From Streptomyces sp. Y2F8-2 (GTDB lineage: Bacteria > Actinomycetota > Actinomycetes > Streptomycetales > Streptomycetaceae), in assembly GCF_014905555.1 (NCBI RefSeq), contig NZ_BNGS01000004.1:434001-498000 (forward strand): a stretch of 64,000 nucleotides of DNA, in the 5' to 3' direction. Under the pieces are notes generated by a model that worked only from the letters and a program-made list of their open reading frames with translations, searched no databases and was not told where the DNA came from. Below, piece by piece: positions 37,660 to 44,722 of this stretch (position 1 is the stretch's first letter; every line of letters starts with the position of its first letter). Made by a program: the position numbers and the translations under genes.

Positions 37660-38248
37660 TCATGGAAGGAACTTCACCTCTGGGAAGGCCGCGCTCGGGC
37701 CGTCGAGCAGATGCCGCCCGCGGTGCCGCAGGTGCCGGTCGAAGAACGCGAGCGGGTAGGCCTGTTGGATCCGTACCGCTCGGGCCGGGTCGAGGGTGCC
37801 GATCCAGTCCTGGATCTGCTGGTCGGTCATGCCGAGGATCTCACCCGCTTGCGGGATCAGCGTCGCGTTGTCGCCAACCGCGAAGGTGCGTCCAGAACTC
37901 GGCGACGTCCGGCATGGCGGCCCGGGTGAACACGGCGGTCATCATCATGAACGGCCGGTCCAGGTCGGCGGTGATGGTCGGCTGCATCGGGCCGTCGATG
38001 CTGAGCCCGGCGCGGACGCGCCGGTCGGTGAGCATGGTGAGCGCGGTGGCTGTGCCGCCCTTCGACCAGCCGAACGCGCCGATGCACTGCGGGTCGAGGG
38101 CGCCGAGCAGGCCCTGGGGCAGTGGCCTGCCGTTGACGTCGGGGTTGCGCCCGGCGGCGAGCCCCTCCACGCAGTCGAGCAGGAACCGGAGGTCCGCGGC
38201 GAAGTCCCTCGGGTACATCGGGAAGTCGTCCGGGGTGACCACCCGGCC
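37660..38248 (-). pseudogene. C-terminal half of split alpha/beta-hydrolase
   Basis: From the element junction the frame reads (R)VVTPDDFPMYPRDFAADLRFLLDCVEG, includes the nucleophile elbow GWSKGGT, and continues to EFWTH. Near 37870 the sense shifts frame (GDNATLIPQAGEILGMTDQQ, IQQAYPLAFFDRHL) and ends at 37660. This is the C-terminal half of a PAF-acetylhydrolase/lipase-like enzyme whose N-terminal half is at 44723-45296. It has no start of its own. Removing the transposon rejoins FPDGR to VVTPDD in frame. Includes the left copy of CGGCC (38244-38248). Confidence 0.85.
38244..38248. repeat. target-site duplication, left copy (CGGCC)
   Basis: CGGCC immediately precedes TGTAGGGTCTC. The same five bases follow the right end at 44723-44727. 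Five-base duplication is the hallmark of Tn7/Mu-type transposition. Confidence 0.85.
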
Positions 38249-38351
38249 TGTAGGGTCTCGCCGCCGATGACATGTCGATCTTCTGTGACCTGCTGGTTCT
38301 CTGTTGTCTCACCGCGATGTCACCCAAGATCAGTCTCAGATCGATGCCATT
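38249..38351. repeat. left transposon end with subterminal repeats
   Basis: After the terminal TGTAGGGTCTC come three copies of a GATGnCAnn motif: GATGACATG (38266-38274), GATGTCACC (38316-38324) and GATGCCATT (38343-38351). The same motif occurs three times, inverted, at the right end. By analogy with Tn7 these are transposase (TnsB) binding sites. The stretch up to 38488 has no gene. Confidence 0.55.
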
Positions 38352-38488
38352 TCCTCGGCGGAACGATGAGTCTGCGGCTGAGCCACCGAGCACGAAGACT
38401 ACATGCGAGCTCAGATCGCGCTCACCGATGAGTTTCCCGCGCCGCGCCGGTCTGTACGCGTGAGGCCGACTCACGGAAGGCTGGCGCC

Positions 38489-39052
38489 ATGCGGAAATTG
38501 ATCTACGGCATGAACCTGACCCTGGACGGCTACATCGCCGCGCCCGGCGACGACATCGGCTGGAGCGTGCCGAGCGACGAGCTGTTCCAGTTTTGGTCCG
38601 ACCAGTTGCAGGCAACCGACCTGTCGCTGTACGGGCGCAAGCTGTGGCAGACGATGAGCTCCTACTGGCCGACCGGCGACCAGCAGCCCAACGCCACCCC
38701 AGCGGAGATCGAGTTCGCGCGCCGCTGGCGGGACATGTCGAAGGTTGTGTTCTCCTCGACGATCGACAAGGTCGACTGGAACACCCGCCTGGTCACCGGC
38801 GACGCGGTCGCCGAGATCACCCGGCTCAAGGCCGAGGACGGCGGCCCGATGGACATCGGCGGCGCGACGCTCGCCGGGGCGGTCATGCGGGCCGGGCTGA
38901 TTGACGAGTACGTGCTGGCCACCGCGCCGGTCCTGGCGGGCGGGGGCACGCCGTTCTTCACCGCGCTGGACAGCTGGGTGAACCTGAACCTGGTGGAGAC
39001 GCGGACGTTTCCCTGCGGCGTGATCCTGACCAGGTACGAGACGAGGCGCTGA
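38489..39052 (+). CDS. dihydrofolate reductase family (RibD C-terminal-like) protein
   Basis: 187 residues. MRKLIYGMNLTLDGYIAAPGDDIGW is the characteristic N-terminus; LSLYGRKLWQTMSSYWPT, KVVFSSTIDKVDWNTRLVTGD, MDIGGATLAGAVMRAGLIDEYVLATAPVLAGGGTPFF are the RibD-C/DHFR-like NADPH-binding and substrate motifs. These cytoplasmic reductases are widespread accessory enzymes, mostly without known substrate. It is transposon cargo, first gene from the left end. Insertion of the ISL3 element 31 bases past the stop left the gene intact. Confidence 0.88.
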   Translation: MRKLIYGMNLTLDGYIAAPGDDIGWSVPSDELFQFWSDQLQATDLSLYGRKLWQTMSSYWPTGDQQPNATPAEIEFARRWRDMSKVVFSSTIDKVDWNTRLVTGDAVAEITRLKAEDGGPMDIGGATLAGAVMRAGLIDEYVLATAPVLAGGGTPFFTALDSWVNLNLVETRTFPCGVILTRYETRR

Positions 39053-39075
39053 GCGCCCGTCCGTGATGGGGATCT

Positions 39076-39083
39076 TTGAATCT
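39076..39083. repeat. ISL3 target duplication, left copy (TTGAATCT)
   Basis: TTGAATCT here and at 41306-41313 flank the ISL3-type element directly. An 8-bp duplication is the family rule. Confidence 0.85.
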
Positions 39084-39110
39084 GGCTCTGACCACAGTTC
39101 CGTGAACCGT

Positions 39111-39587
39111 TCAGAAGGACCGGAAGATCCCCTCGGGATCATCGTGAGCCCATGCCGCAAACTCCTCGAAGCCCAGGTTCCCAATGCTGAGGTTCGCGTG
39201 GACCTCGTGGAGTCTTGCGGGTAGGACGCGGAAATCTCTACCGAACTCGGTCAGTTGTTCGTAGTCCTCTTCGTCCAGGCATTCCTCCCGCGTCAGCGTG
39301 GTGACCGCCAGCAGCGGGTGGCTCTTGGCCTGCATGGTCGTACGGTCGGCAAGAAAGACGACGGCCAGGCTGTCGTCGCCGCGGACCGCCGTCAGCACCT
39401 CGTCAACGGTCGCCCCTGACCAGTCCGGATCATTGATGAAGTGGACGTCTGCCTCGTACTGCCTGTCTCCCCAGGGCTCCATCAGCGCGGCCGCCACGTC
39501 CTGCCACGCCTGGTCGTCGAGGTAGTCGGTTCTGACGACCAGGGCATCGAACTCATCACGGCCGGTGACGGCGGGCAACGCTCTCAT
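39111..39587 (-). CDS. DUF6924-like protein, ISL3 passenger
   Basis: 158 residues, acidic, with no membrane segment. Seen: LVVRTDYLDDQAWQDVAAALMEPWG, VHFINDPDWSGATVDEVLTAV, VVFLADRTTMQAKSHPLLAV, EFRVLP-like and C-terminal NLSIGNLGFEEFAAWAHDDPEGIFRSF. I recognise this pattern from a Streptomyces domain of unknown function (DUF6924). Relatives sit near polymorphic toxin or immunity loci, but no function is established. AGAAGG stands about five bases before ATG 39587. It lies inside the ISL3 element, downstream of the transposase and in the same direction, so it travels as a passenger. Confidence 0.75.
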   Translation of the reverse strand: MRALPAVTGRDEFDALVVRTDYLDDQAWQDVAAALMEPWGDRQYEADVHFINDPDWSGATVDEVLTAVRGDDSLAVVFLADRTTMQAKSHPLLAVTTLTREECLDEEDYEQLTEFGRDFRVLPARLHEVHANLSIGNLGFEEFAAWAHDDPEGIFRSF

Positions 39588-39632
39588 GGATCCTTCTCCT
39601 CGGTGACGATCGGTGAGCCGTGCCCGACTGTC

Positions 39633-41229
39633 TCATGGGCCGTTTCCGAGGATGCGGGTCCGGAGGAGTTCGAATGAGGCTCGGCCGTACATAGCCCTCT
39701 TGAGTGTTTTCACCCTGTTTACATGCCCTTCGACGACCCCAGAGCTCCAGGGCAGGGTGAGTCCGGCGGTGACGGCGTCGAGGTCCTGGCGGAGGAAGCC
39801 GGCGAAGCCCTTCATGGGCTTCGGTGCGTCCTGTTCGGCCTGCCGGATCCACTCCTGCAGCAGGTATCCGCGCTGGTGGCGGACAAGGTCGGCGAACGTC
39901 CGGGCGAGATCGCAGGCCCGAGTGATGTCCGGGCAGGCGAGCCGGACTTGAAGGAGTCGCTCGTCCTGGCTCTCGGTGAGCGTCTCCCGAGGCCGCATGA
40001 TCCACGAGGTGATCTTGCGAGGGCTCGGGATGTCGGCCCGGATTGGTTCGGCGGTGCCTGCGCGGAGGGCGGCGAGGTGTTTGCGGACCACCTGTCGGCT
40101 GCCGCGGTAGCCGCGCGCCTGGATCTCCAAGAACAGTCGGGTGCTGCTGACCTGGCCCTGCGCCTCGGTGAAGCGGGCATTGAGGTATGCCTTGAACGGC
40201 TCCAGGACGCCGTTAGGGCGGCGCTCCCGGGCGGAGGCCAGCAGCTCGTCGAGGTCGGTGTCGCGGAAGCGGCGCACGGTCTTGCGGTCGAGGTTCAGAC
40301 GGCGGGCGATGGCGCTGATCGTCCAGCGTTTCTCCAGCAGGCCGTGAATGTCTTCATAGCGGTGGCGGGTGTGTTCGATGATCTGGGTGCGGGGCAGTTC
40401 CGCGGGCGGTAACAGCATCGGGGCCACCGCCGGCACCTCGGTCACCGTCTCCTCCTCGGCACGTGCGCAGGCAGTCGCGGTGCTGGTGACAGGTCTTCTC
40501 CACCGCGGCCGACAGGTTCTGCAGCAAATGCCAGCGATCAGCGACTTCGAGGGCATTGGGGGCGGCTTCCTTGACCGCCTTGGTGTAGGCCGTGGCCTGG
40601 TCCCGGCAGATGATCTCGGCTCCGGGATGCTCGGTGAGCCACGCCGCGAACGTCTCGGACGTGCGGTCGGGTAGCACGTCCACGACCCGGCCGGCCTCGA
40701 CGTCGACCAGCACGGTGCCGTAGGTGCAGCCCTTGCGGAAGGCGAACTCGTCCACCCCCAGCACCCGCGGAGCACGGTCCGGCACTGCCGGTGCCGTCAG
40801 CAGCCTGAGCAGCCGTGTCCGGCCCGCGGTCAGCCGCAGTCGGCGGCACAGCCGTGCGGCGGGGCGGCCGCCGAGCTCGATCGCGATCGACCGCAGCCAG
40901 CCCGCCAGCCCGATACTGGAACGGCGGTAGCGCGTGGACAGACCCGGTACCTGCTCGACGAAGGTCGTGCGGGAGCAGCTCCTGCGGTCGCAGAAGTATC
41001 GGCGCACCTGCAGCCGGATGATGACCCGACGCGACCCCAAAGGCCGTTAATCCAGGGTGCGTTGATACCTGCTGTGTACGCGGCGGGCCTGCTTGCGGCA
41101 GGTCGGGCACCGGCCTGGGCGGGCCGTCGACACCGCCTCCACGACCAGGATGCCGGAGGAATCGCCCACCCCCTCCACCCGCACATCGATCCCGAGAAAC
41201 AGCACATCCTCAACCGTCTTGCTCGCCAC
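39633..41229 (-). pseudogene. ISL3-family transposase, inactivated
   Basis: Reads in three pieces. N-terminal zinc-binding part from 41229 (VEDVLFLGID..., CPTCRKQARRVHSRYQRTLD) is stopped by an in-frame TAA at 41047-41049. The same frame then continues (GSRRVIIRLQVRRYFCDRRSCSR...) with the catalytic block LGVDEFAFRKGCTYGTVLVD and EIICRDQATAYTKAVKEAAP...VADRWHL. Near 40470 the frame shifts to the C-terminal part (YEDIHGLLEKRWTISAIARRLNLDRKTVRRF ... WSSGVVEGHVNRVKTLKRAMYGRASFELLR). One nonsense and one frameshift mutation make it inactive, so the element needs help in trans to move. Confidence 0.9.
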
Positions 41230-41305
41230 GGCAGGAAGTACGCTGCCGAAACGATCCCGCGTTCCGGCTGCTGACCTGGGGATTCACGGACCTACAGACA
41301 GAGCC

Positions 41306-41313
41306 TTGAATCT
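41306..41313. repeat. ISL3 target duplication, right copy (TTGAATCT)
   Basis: Directly adjoins the right end GAGCC at 41305. The bases after it (CTCCTCA...TGAGGA) form a small hairpin that could be the original terminator of the DHFR-like gene before IS insertion. Confidence 0.8.
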
Positions 41314-41511
41314 CCTCACCCTGTGCTGAGGATGGCCCCGGAGTTGCTCGCCTTGATTCCTCAGGCGTGCGAGTGCTGATCTGCGGGTGGATGCCGAACT
41401 TGAGGGCTCGTTCTTGGTCGGGTGGCTGGGTGGGCACGGGGGCTGGGACGGGGCGGTCTGGGGTGGGTGGGGTCTCTCTTGCGGGCGGGAACAGGTGGTG
41501 TGGGAGCGGGT

Positions 41512-41871
41512 TCAGGGTTCGATGGCGAGGTGTTCGATGAGGTCGTCTCGCAGCGTGAACCGGTAGTGGAGATCGATGGTGCCGCCGGGGAAGTTGCCTT
41601 CGAGGTGGTGGGTGGCGATGTAGTGGGCCGTGTCGGTCTGCTGGGCGTTCGTGAGGTGGATGGTGTAGGTGAATTCGGTGGCGGATCGGTCCAGCCACCA
41701 CTCGATCGCGGCGCTTCGCTGGTAGGTGTTGCCGTCGTCGATCACTGTGGCGTCGTCGGTGAACGTCGTGAGCGCGGTGGCGGTGTCGTGGACGCGGTGC
41801 GCTGTGAGGTAGCGGGTGATCACCGCGGGCAGGGCGTCCGGGGTGATGGTCCGGGGCTGGTTGTCGTGCAT
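41512..41871 (-). CDS. SnoaL-like / NTF2-fold protein
   Basis: 119 residues with the SnoaL-like pattern: ITRYLTAHRVHDTATALTTFTDDATVIDDGNTYQRSAAIEWWLDR, then beta strands (FTYTIHLTNAQQTDTAHYIATHHLEGNFPGGTIDLHYRFTLRDDLIEHLAI). The fold covers polyketide cyclases, isomerases and orphan enzymes; the substrate is unknown. ATG 41871 has AGGAA upstream. It lies 25 bases past the SDR stop in the same direction, so it is likely co-transcribed and under the HxlR-controlled promoter. Transposon cargo. Confidence 0.85.
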   Translation of the reverse strand: MHDNQPRTITPDALPAVITRYLTAHRVHDTATALTTFTDDATVIDDGNTYQRSAAIEWWLDRSATEFTYTIHLTNAQQTDTAHYIATHHLEGNFPGGTIDLHYRFTLRDDLIEHLAIEP

Positions 41872-41896
41872 GACGTTCCTGATGGTGGTGGCGGGT

Positions 41897-42682
41897 TCAG
41901 ACGGTGGGGGTGGTGCCGCCGTCGATGACGTGTTCGGCGCCGACGATGGCCGAGGCGCGGTCGGAGACGAGGAAGGCGACGAGTTCGGCGACCTCCTCGG
42001 GCCGGTTGGGACGGCCGAGCGGGATGCCTCCCAGGGAGTCCATGAGCCGGCCCAGCGCCGCTTCCTGGCTGATGCCGGCGTCGTGAGCGATCCGGGTGAC
42101 GAGGTTGTCGGCGGCCGAGGTCTGGATGAAGCCGGGCGAGACGGTGTTGACGCGGACGCCGTGCGGGGCGACCTGGTTGGCCAGGCCCTTGCTGTAGGTG
42201 GTCAGGGCGGCCTTGGCTGCGGCGTAGGCCAGGGTGCCGTTCCACAGCGGCATGCGGCGCTGGATCGAGGTGACGTGCACGACCGCGCCCTTGCCCGTGG
42301 CGATCATGTGCGGGAGGAGTGCGCGGTCCAGGCGGACGGCGGCCAGCAGGTTCGTGTTCAGCTCCCTTGCCCAGTCGTCCTCGCTGAGCGCGGCGAATCC
42401 TCCTGCTGGTGCCTCGGAGCCGCCGAGGGTGTTGACCAGGATGTCGACGCCTCCCATGCGGGCGTCCACCTCGGAGGCGACGTGGGCGGCGCCCTGGGCG
42501 GTGGACAGGTCGGCGGTGATGAACGTCTTCTCCTCGACGTCGTCGGGGCGGCTGCGGGCGGTGACCAGCACGGTCGCGCCGGCCTCGGCGAGCCGTCGGG
42601 CGATCGCGGCTCCGGTGCCCTTGGTGCCGCCGGTGACCAGAGCGCGTCGGCCTTCGAGGGATTCGCTGATGGATGTGGTCAC
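41897..42682 (-). CDS. short-chain dehydrogenase/reductase (classical SDR)
   Basis: 261 residues. TGGTKGTG cofactor motif (near 18), NTLGG (near 86), catalytic Ser in VVHVTSIQRRMP, YAAAK (Tyr/Lys pair near 155) and PGFIQT. NADP(H) preference is plausible from the TARSRP segment. GTG 42682 has GGAG six bases upstream. It is divergent from the HxlR regulator; the operator between them covers the promoter region. Substrate unknown. HxlR/SDR pairs often respond to quinones or aldehydes, which is inference. Confidence 0.92.
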   Translation of the reverse strand: MTTSISESLEGRRALVTGGTKGTGAAIARRLAEAGATVLVTARSRPDDVEEKTFITADLSTAQGAAHVASEVDARMGGVDILVNTLGGSEAPAGGFAALSEDDWARELNTNLLAAVRLDRALLPHMIATGKGAVVHVTSIQRRMPLWNGTLAYAAAKAALTTYSKGLANQVAPHGVRVNTVSPGFIQTSAADNLVTRIAHDAGISQEAALGRLMDSLGGIPLGRPNRPEEVAELVAFLVSDRASAIVGAEHVIDGGTTPTV

Positions 42683-42732
42683 GTTGTGCTCCGTTCCCGG
42701 GCGCGGGTATGCGGGGCGCCGCCCCCGTCCTG

Positions 42733-42771
42733 ACTGCTAAAATAGAACCTAATAACTTCGACTTTAGCAGT
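42733..42771. promoter_or_regulatory. HxlR operator in the SDR/hxlR divergent promoter
   Basis: ACTGCTAAA (42733-42741) and TTTAGCAGT (42763-42771) are perfect 9-bp inverted arms around an AT-rich 21-base centre. The region is far more AT-rich than its surroundings and lies between the SDR and hxlR starts. It is the expected place for autoregulatory binding. Confidence 0.6.
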
Positions 42772-42781
42772 AACTGAGGGG

Positions 42782-43300
42782 ATGGTCGCCGTGGCAAGCC
42801 GGATCAGGCTGGAGGACCGGGAGTGCCCGCTGTCCACGACGGTGGAACACGTCGGCGAGTGGTGGACGCTGCTGATCCTCCACGACGCCTTCGACGGCTA
42901 CACCCGTTTCGACCAGTTCCAGGAGAGCCTGGGCATCTCCTCCAGTATGCTCACCACCCGGCTGAAGACCCTGGTCGCCGACGGTCTGCTGGAGCGCCGG
43001 CCCTACCAGACCAGCCCCGTCCGGCACGAGTACGTCCTGACCGAACTCGGGCGCTCCCTGCGCCCGGTGATCGTCGCCCTGGCCGCGTGGGGCAATGCCC
43101 GCCTCACGCCGACGGAGCGCAGCATGATCCTCGTCGACGCGCACACCGGCGAGGAAGTCGAGCCCGTCGTCGTCGATGCCAAAACCGGCCGCCGACTCGA
43201 CGACAGCGCCGCCTACGTCTTCACCGCGGGCCCCGCAGCCAGCGACGCGATGCGCACCCGCTACGCGGCACGGCCGACCATTCCCGCGGAAGAGGCGTAA
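42782..43300 (+). CDS. HxlR family winged-helix regulator
   Basis: 172 residues. The HxlR signature is clear: ECPLSTTVEHVGEWWTLLILHDAFDGYTRFDQFQESLGISSSMLTTRLKTLVADGLLERRPYQTSPVRHEYVLTELG; the Cys in ECPLS is the usual redox-sensitive position in QorR/YodB-like members. A C-terminal extension (~110-172) with HTGEEVEPVVVDAKTGRRLDD is common in Streptomyces HxlR proteins. ATG 42782 follows GAGGGG directly; GTG 42791 would give better spacing. It is divergent from the SDR gene. Confidence 0.9.
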   Translation: MVAVASRIRLEDRECPLSTTVEHVGEWWTLLILHDAFDGYTRFDQFQESLGISSSMLTTRLKTLVADGLLERRPYQTSPVRHEYVLTELGRSLRPVIVALAAWGNARLTPTERSMILVDAHTGEEVEPVVVDAKTGRRLDDSAAYVFTAGPAASDAMRTRYAARPTIPAEEA

Positions 43301-43507
43301 GACCGCCCGGAAGAGCCTCGTACAGCCTTGAGCAGGGCCGCGAGCACGGGCTGCACCTGACCAGCCTCGCGGCACCGGCTTGTCGCCGGCGTGATACCTG
43401 CCAACCCTCCCCGGTCGTTGAGAACTGGATCAAGTACGGCGGGGAGCAATACCGGTCGTTTCCAAGAATCCCCGTCATCCGGGAGTCACGGGCCATATGC
43501 TCCGCGG

Positions 43508-43672
43508 GTGACACCGGAGGAGCTGGCTCGATTGCGCCGCGCACGCGACCTCATGGACCGCGAGTACGCCGAACCGCTCGACGTGCCCGCGACGGTGCGG
43601 GCCGCCCTGATGTCGCCCTCGCACTTCGCCCGCCAGTTCCCCGCCGCGTACGGCGAGACGCCCTACAGCTAC
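43508..43672 (+). pseudogene. AraC-family regulator, N-terminal stub
   Basis: GTG 43508 starts VTPEELARLRRARDLMDREYAEPLDV...ALMSPSHFARQFPAAYGETPYSY, the first helix-turn-helix of a stand-alone AraC regulator. After residue ~55 (near 43672) homology stops abruptly and the frame runs antisense into the TnsB stub. The second helix-turn-helix and the C-terminus are missing. The 200 bases between hxlR and this stub have no gene. Confidence 0.75.
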
Positions 43673-43818
43673 AGAGACAGGCGCAGCACCCGCCCCCGGC
43701 CGTCCTTCAGGACCACTTCGTTGCCCGCCGTGGTCGGGACCATCTCCACCACCTCGACGGTTTCCCCGTCATAGCGGAAACGCGTACCGACTTCGACCCG
43801 GGCCCCGCCCTGCTCATG
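43669..43818 (-). pseudogene. TnsB-like transposase, N-terminal stub
   Basis: The frame downstream of tnsA reads VEVGTRFRYDGETVEVVEM and then GNEVVLKDGRGRVLRLSL, followed at once by a stop where it meets the AraC stub. This is the typical start of Streptomyces TnsB/Mu-type transposases that follow TnsA; the catalytic DDE domain (hundreds of residues) is gone. It overlaps or abuts the TnsA stop at 43814; no certain start codon is left. Confidence 0.6.
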
Positions 43819-44530
43819 ACGCCGTCCGCAACACTCGTGAAGTGTTGAGCGGTTGGTCGAGATCAGTGAAGAGGCGGCCTGTCCAGAGCAGGTGGTGGAC
43901 CGCAGGCCGCACGTGGAGCTCCGGACGGCCAGGCAAACGGCGCGGGGCCTGCCCCAACGGGACTCCATCGAGGCCAGCGCCGAGGAGCTCGTCCAGAAGG
44001 TCGGGGCTGAACAGCCAGTCCCTGCGATAGCCGGCCAGGAAACGGATGTTCTCCAGCCGTGCCGTCGGCGGCTCGCTCCACACCTCGTACTGCCATCCCC
44101 GCGACTCCACCACCCGTCGAGTCCAGTCGAAGGTGAAGGCCACCTCGGGCTTGGACAACCGGTGCAGCGGCTTGACGTCCACGACTACCGGCACCTGGTC
44201 GGTGATCAACAGATAGTCCGGGATGTGCTTGCGGGGCTTCCCATCCACTTCGGCTTTCAGCAGGAAGGGCTGGGCCACGATGCGGCGTACGGAGGGATCA
44301 AAATCCGCGAAGAGCAGCCTCGCCAATTCCAGGCGCGACTCGTAGATCACGTGGTCGCGTACCGTCGCAGACCAGTAAACGCCGGAGTAGTGCTTCTGGC
44401 CCTTGTACCAGCGGAAAGTCCGCCACGGCGTAGCCGCCTCCAAGTCCCCGACGGGAACCGTAGGCCAAACCCAGTCTTCGACGCACTCACCGATTCGACG
44501 ACGAAAACTCACGGTCACAGCCACGTCCAT
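43814..44530 (-). CDS. tnsA: TnsA-like transposase endonuclease
   Basis: 238 residues. The type II restriction-like catalytic core is visible: HVIYESRLELARLLFADFDPSVRRIVAQPF, RKHIPDYLLITDQVPVVVDVKPLHRLSKPEVAFTFDWTRRVVESRGW, giving E, D and the QxK/VDVK residues of TnsA. In Tn7-like elements TnsA cuts the 5' ends of the transposon in concert with TnsB. ATG 44530 was chosen (MDVAVTVSFRRRIGE). It sits next to the right end of the element, followed by the TnsB stub. The catalytic residues seem intact, so it may still be expressed. Confidence 0.85.
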   Translation of the reverse strand: MDVAVTVSFRRRIGECVEDWVWPTVPVGDLEAATPWRTFRWYKGQKHYSGVYWSATVRDHVIYESRLELARLLFADFDPSVRRIVAQPFLLKAEVDGKPRKHIPDYLLITDQVPVVVDVKPLHRLSKPEVAFTFDWTRRVVESRGWQYEVWSEPPTARLENIRFLAGYRRDWLFSPDLLDELLGAGLDGVPLGQAPRRLPGRPELHVRPAVHHLLWTGRLFTDLDQPLNTSRVLRTAS

Positions 44531-44665
44531 CACGCGCCCGCAGCCCACAGGCAAGAGCCCGTGAAGCCAAGGTGTCAGCGGTGCTTCCCTCGACGGGCCG
44601 GACCAGAATCCCCGCCACCCGAAAGGGTGAAAGCTCCGACCAGGGAGTCTCACAACATCGGCATA

Positions 44666-44722
44666 AGTGCCACCGTTGTGCCATCACGGCTGGGACTGTG
44701 CCACGAAATCTGAGACCCTACA
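44666..44722. repeat. right transposon end with subterminal repeats
   Basis: Three copies of the subterminal motif, inverted relative to the left end: AGTGCCACC (44666-44674), TGTGCCATC (44677-44685) and TGTGCCACG (44697-44705), followed by the terminal repeat GAGACCCTACA (44712-44722). Likely TnsB binding sites. Confidence 0.55.

Larger units (their letters stand above)
39084..41305. mobile_element. ISL3-family insertion sequence with passenger gene, 2,222 bp
   Basis: The left end begins GGCTCTGACCACAGTTCCGT; the right end, on the minus strand, begins GGCTCTGTCTGTAGGTCCGT. The two ends match at 19 of 25 bases. The 8-bp duplication TTGAATCT flanks both. It encodes a broken ISL3 transposase (39633-41229) and, between transposase and left end, the DUF6924-like gene, co-oriented. 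It lies within the Tn7-like element, so it inserted later or came with the cargo. Confidence 0.85.
38249..44722. mobile_element. Tn7-like (TnsA-encoding) transposon, decayed, 6,474 bp
   Basis: The ends are 11-bp perfect inverted repeats, TGTAGGGTCTC (38249-38259) and GAGACCCTACA (44712-44722), flanked by a 5-bp duplication CGGCC. The TGT/ACA termini, 5-bp duplication, subterminal repeats and a TnsA-like endonuclease gene at one end are Tn7-type features. It interrupts an alpha/beta-hydrolase gene. Contents from left: left end, DHFR-like gene, nested ISL3 element, SnoaL-like gene, SDR and HxlR pair, AraC stub, TnsB stub, TnsA gene, right end. TnsB is truncated and TnsC/TniQ-type genes are absent, so it cannot move by itself. 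Confidence 0.85.

Noticed and set aside
38260..38490. Minus-strand stretch with VFVLGGSAADSSFRRGNGIDL resembling a nucleotidyltransferase
   Set aside because: Only a weak, short likeness; it lies in the transposon's left end with subterminal repeats and has no start.
39590..39640. First candidate for the left end of the ISL3 element just after the transposase stop
   Set aside because: No match there to the right terminal repeat; the true end with the matching repeat and TTGAATCT duplication is at 39084, beyond the passenger gene.
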